Source: Planctomycetia bacterium (GTDB lineage: Bacteria; Planctomycetota; Phycisphaerae; Phycisphaerales; UBA1924). Taken from it: a DNA stretch of 7,004 nucleotides. The notes below the pieces were generated by a model. The model searched no databases, had not been told where the DNA came from, and was given only the letters and a program-made list of their open reading frames with translations. The translations under genes and the position numbers were made by a program. The number at the start of each line of letters is the position of its first letter. Within the stretch, counting starts at the first letter, position 1. Below, in pieces: positions 5,268 through 7,004 of the stretch. Location of the stretch: the NCBI GenBank assembly GCA_005776545.1, contig SXOY01000213.1:1-7004 (forward strand). Direction: 5' to 3'.

Positions 5268-6770
5268 ATGTCTGGTGAGAGGACTAAGGGGGACTCTGGC
5301 GTCGGGTCTGCGGAGATTGATGCGAGTGGGCTGGGAGTTGCGGCGACTATTGCGTGTGTAGGTGCCGCTGCAATTGTACAACCAGCCGCTGCGGCCCCGC
5401 GCGCGGTTACAGGGGATATCGACAAAAATGCACTACTTGCAAAGCTGGTGCGGAGACTCACCTGGGGGTTCACGCAAGAGGAGTATGCGCTGGCGCAGCG
5501 ATTGGGGTATGAAGGCTATCTGGAATATCACCTGAATCCGGGCGAGATTGACGATTCAGAGTTTGAGACGCGGCTTGCCGGTTACACGACTTTGCATATG
5601 AGCAGCGACCAGTTGGTTCGGCTCACTGGCGGGCAGGTGGTCAGCGAGCTGGCTGAGGCGATGCTGCTGCGAGCGGTGTATAGCAAGCGGCAGTTGTACG
5701 AGCGAATGGTTGATTTCTGGTCTGACCATTTCAGTATTGATATTGATGTTGATTTATGTTTTTACTTGAAGACTGTTGATGACCGGGAGGTCGTTCGACC
5801 AAATGCGCTCGAGAAATTTCCTAAGATGCTGAAGGCGAGTACGCAGAGTCCCTGCATGTTGCGATATCTTTCGAACGACACGAATCTCGCGGGGTCGCCA
5901 AATGAAAACTACGCGCGAGAGTTGATGGAATTGCACTCACTTTCGGTCGAGGGCGGGTACACGCAGAGCGATGTGCGTGAGGTCGCCAGGTGCTTCACAG
6001 GGTGGTCGATCAGTCGGCAGACAGTGGGGAATTCATGGGGGAAGCTCTTATTTGAGTCTGCCTATCACGATAATGGTGCGAAGGTAGTTCTGGGTCACAG
6101 AATTCCGGCGAATGGCGGAGCCAATGATGCCGCGATCGTGGCAGAAATGCTTGGGTCGCACCCGGCAACGGGACGTTTTATTGCGGAAAAACTCTGTAAG
6201 AAATTTCTGGGTGAGGATGTGACCAATAGCGTGATCGATGGCGTTGCTGCCAAATTCATGTCAACTGGCGGCGACATTAAATCGATGCTACGGATGATTT
6301 TCAGGCCTGAGAATCTTTACACGGATTTTGGGCCGCGGTATAAGCGGCCGCAACACATGATGATTTCGGCACTACGCGTGTTGCCGGTGACGATAACCAG
6401 CACGCAGATACTTCGGATTACGCATCTGAACGGTGCCGGGCATCTTCCGTTTAACTGGAGTCCGCCGGATGGCTATCCCGACATGCTATCGCATTGGCAG
6501 GGGCATGTGCTTTCGAGATGGAATTATGCAGCACTGATGGTGACACAGGGAATCCCGGGGTTGTCGTTTGACGTTGGCGCGTATTTCGCGGGGCGAACTA
6601 CGGCGGCGCAGATGATTGATCACATTGACGTCACACTTTTCGGGGGCGAATTGCCATCAGTTCAGAGATCGATTCTGCATTCCCATTTGTCAGTCAATCC
6701 ACTTGATGTCGCGCGTCAGCGCGACACGGTGGGTCTGGCTTTGAGCAGTCCGAGTTTTCAGTGGTACTAG
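5268..6770 (+). CDS. DUF1800 family protein (copy 2), no clear Tat signal
   Basis: This encodes 500 aa from ATG 5268. It is a paralogue of the 1168-2733 product, nearly collinear from 'AAP' at 42-44 to the end. In the first 60 aligned mature residues I count 46 identities. All family motifs are present: 'LLAKLVRRLTWGFTQEEY' (56-73), 'DFWSDHF' (149-155), 'SPCMLRYLSNDTN' (194-206), 'NENYARELMELHSLS' (212-226), 'YTQSDVREVARCFTGW' (231-246), 'HDNGAKVVLG' (267-276), 'TGGDIKSMLR' (333-342), 'PPDGYPDMLSHW' (399-410), and terminal 'SPSFQWY'. The oddity is the N-terminus: residues 1-20 are acidic and contain no RR motif, although 21-41 are hydrophobic and end in AAA before AP like a cleavage site. Starts further upstream (ATG 5157, 537 aa) do not give a Tat motif either. 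Export may be lost, may rely on the partner, or may be hidden by a frameshift near 5328-5330. Its stop overlaps the ribosome site of DUF1501 copy 2, indicating translation coupling. Confidence 0.9.
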   Translation: MSGERTKGDSGVGSAEIDASGLGVAATIACVGAAAIVQPAAAAPRAVTGDIDKNALLAKLVRRLTWGFTQEEYALAQRLGYEGYLEYHLNPGEIDDSEFETRLAGYTTLHMSSDQLVRLTGGQVVSELAEAMLLRAVYSKRQLYERMVDFWSDHFSIDIDVDLCFYLKTVDDREVVRPNALEKFPKMLKASTQSPCMLRYLSNDTNLAGSPNENYARELMELHSLSVEGGYTQSDVREVARCFTGWSISRQTVGNSWGKLLFESAYHDNGAKVVLGHRIPANGGANDAAIVAEMLGSHPATGRFIAEKLCKKFLGEDVTNSVIDGVAAKFMSTGGDIKSMLRMIFRPENLYTDFGPRYKRPQHMMISALRVLPVTITSTQILRITHLNGAGHLPFNWSPPDGYPDMLSHWQGHVLSRWNYAALMVTQGIPGLSFDVGAYFAGRTTAAQMIDHIDVTLFGGELPSVQRSILHSHLSVNPLDVARQRDTVGLALSSPSFQWY

Positions 6771-6781
6771 GAGATCGTGTG

Positions 6782-7004
6782 GTGACAAGATCTGAAACTG
6801 AGGCTCATTCGTGCAGTGAATTCAGACGCCTTTCGAGGCGTCAATTTCTCGCGTCGACGAGTCTGGCGGCGGCGATGGTTGCTGTTCCGGCGTGGTTGCC
6901 CAGAGTTGCGGTTGCGAAGAACTACAGCTCGGGGGTTCGCGATGTTGTGATTTCTTTGTACCTCCGAGGCTGGATAGATGGACTGTCTGTGCTGGTTCCG
7001 TGGG
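6782..7004 (+). CDS. DUF1501 family protein (copy 2), N-terminal part cut by window edge
   Basis: The frame runs from GTG 6782 to the window end, with 74 complete codons visible. AGGAG at 6769-6773 overlaps the stop of DUF1800 copy 2 and lies 8 nt upstream. A second in-frame GTG at 6779 is an equally possible start. The protein aligns with the 2755-4062 product. It shows a Tat signal LSRRQFLAST (17-26), an Ala-rich core and a likely cut after AVA (43-45). The mature start 'KNYSSGVRDVVISLYLRG' then leads to 'IDGLSVLVPW'. The pre-signal segment HSCSEFRRLSRR parallels HACDEFNRLSRR in copy 1. In the conserved RGGxDG motif the second Gly is Trp64 (TGG 6971-6973). The catalytic-like C-terminal motifs lie beyond the window, so activity cannot be judged. 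It forms a tightly coupled pair with the gene before it. Confidence 0.9.
   Translation, partial: MTRSETEAHSCSEFRRLSRRQFLASTSLAAAMVAVPAWLPRVAVAKNYSSGVRDVVISLYLRGWIDGLSVLVPW

Overview
The window looks like a piece of chromosome from a planctomycete, most likely from the Phycisphaerae side of the phylum. Three things point there. DUF1800 and DUF1501 exported proteins sit next to each other. A secreted beta-rich protein ends in paired dockerin-like calcium repeats of the 'DFNxDxxVDFFDYxDxVxxF' type with a terminal Cys. A DNRLRE-like secreted protein ends in a short PEP-CTERM-like anchor closing with four arginines. All genes are on the + strand, base composition is moderately GC-rich, and nearly every product carries an export signal. 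I saw no tRNA, rRNA, CRISPR array, transposase or phage gene. The taxonomic call is from recall of family patterns, not from a search.

Layout: (1) 1-210, the 3' end of an unrecognised gene with an Ala/Pro/Lys-rich tail. (2) 281-1021, a 246-aa secreted DNRLRE-like protein with a C-terminal sorting/anchor signal and a TTG start. (3) 1168-2733 DUF1800 (copy 1, Tat signal), 2755-4062 DUF1501 (copy 1, Tat signal) and 4087-5055 a secreted protein with two dockerin-like repeats. These three are separated by only 21 and 24 nt and each has its own Shine-Dalgarno, so they look like one operon. (4) A 212-nt gap (5056-5267) with a possible promoter and a short direct repeat. (5) 5268-6770 DUF1800 (copy 2) and 6782 to the window edge DUF1501 (copy 2, truncated by the window), again tightly coupled.

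The main story is that the DUF1800-DUF1501 pair occurs twice in tandem as diverged paralogues. The conserved order, export signals and spacing suggest the two products work together outside the cytoplasm. The biochemical role of the pair is not known to me. DUF1501 resembles the alkaline phosphatase/sulfatase superfamily, and the dockerin-like protein may be a structural or surface partner. Copy 2 shows two oddities: its DUF1800 has lost a recognisable Tat signal (possibly by a one-base frameshift), and its DUF1501 has Trp in place of a glycine in the conserved RGGxDG motif. These may reflect decay, specialisation or sequencing error.
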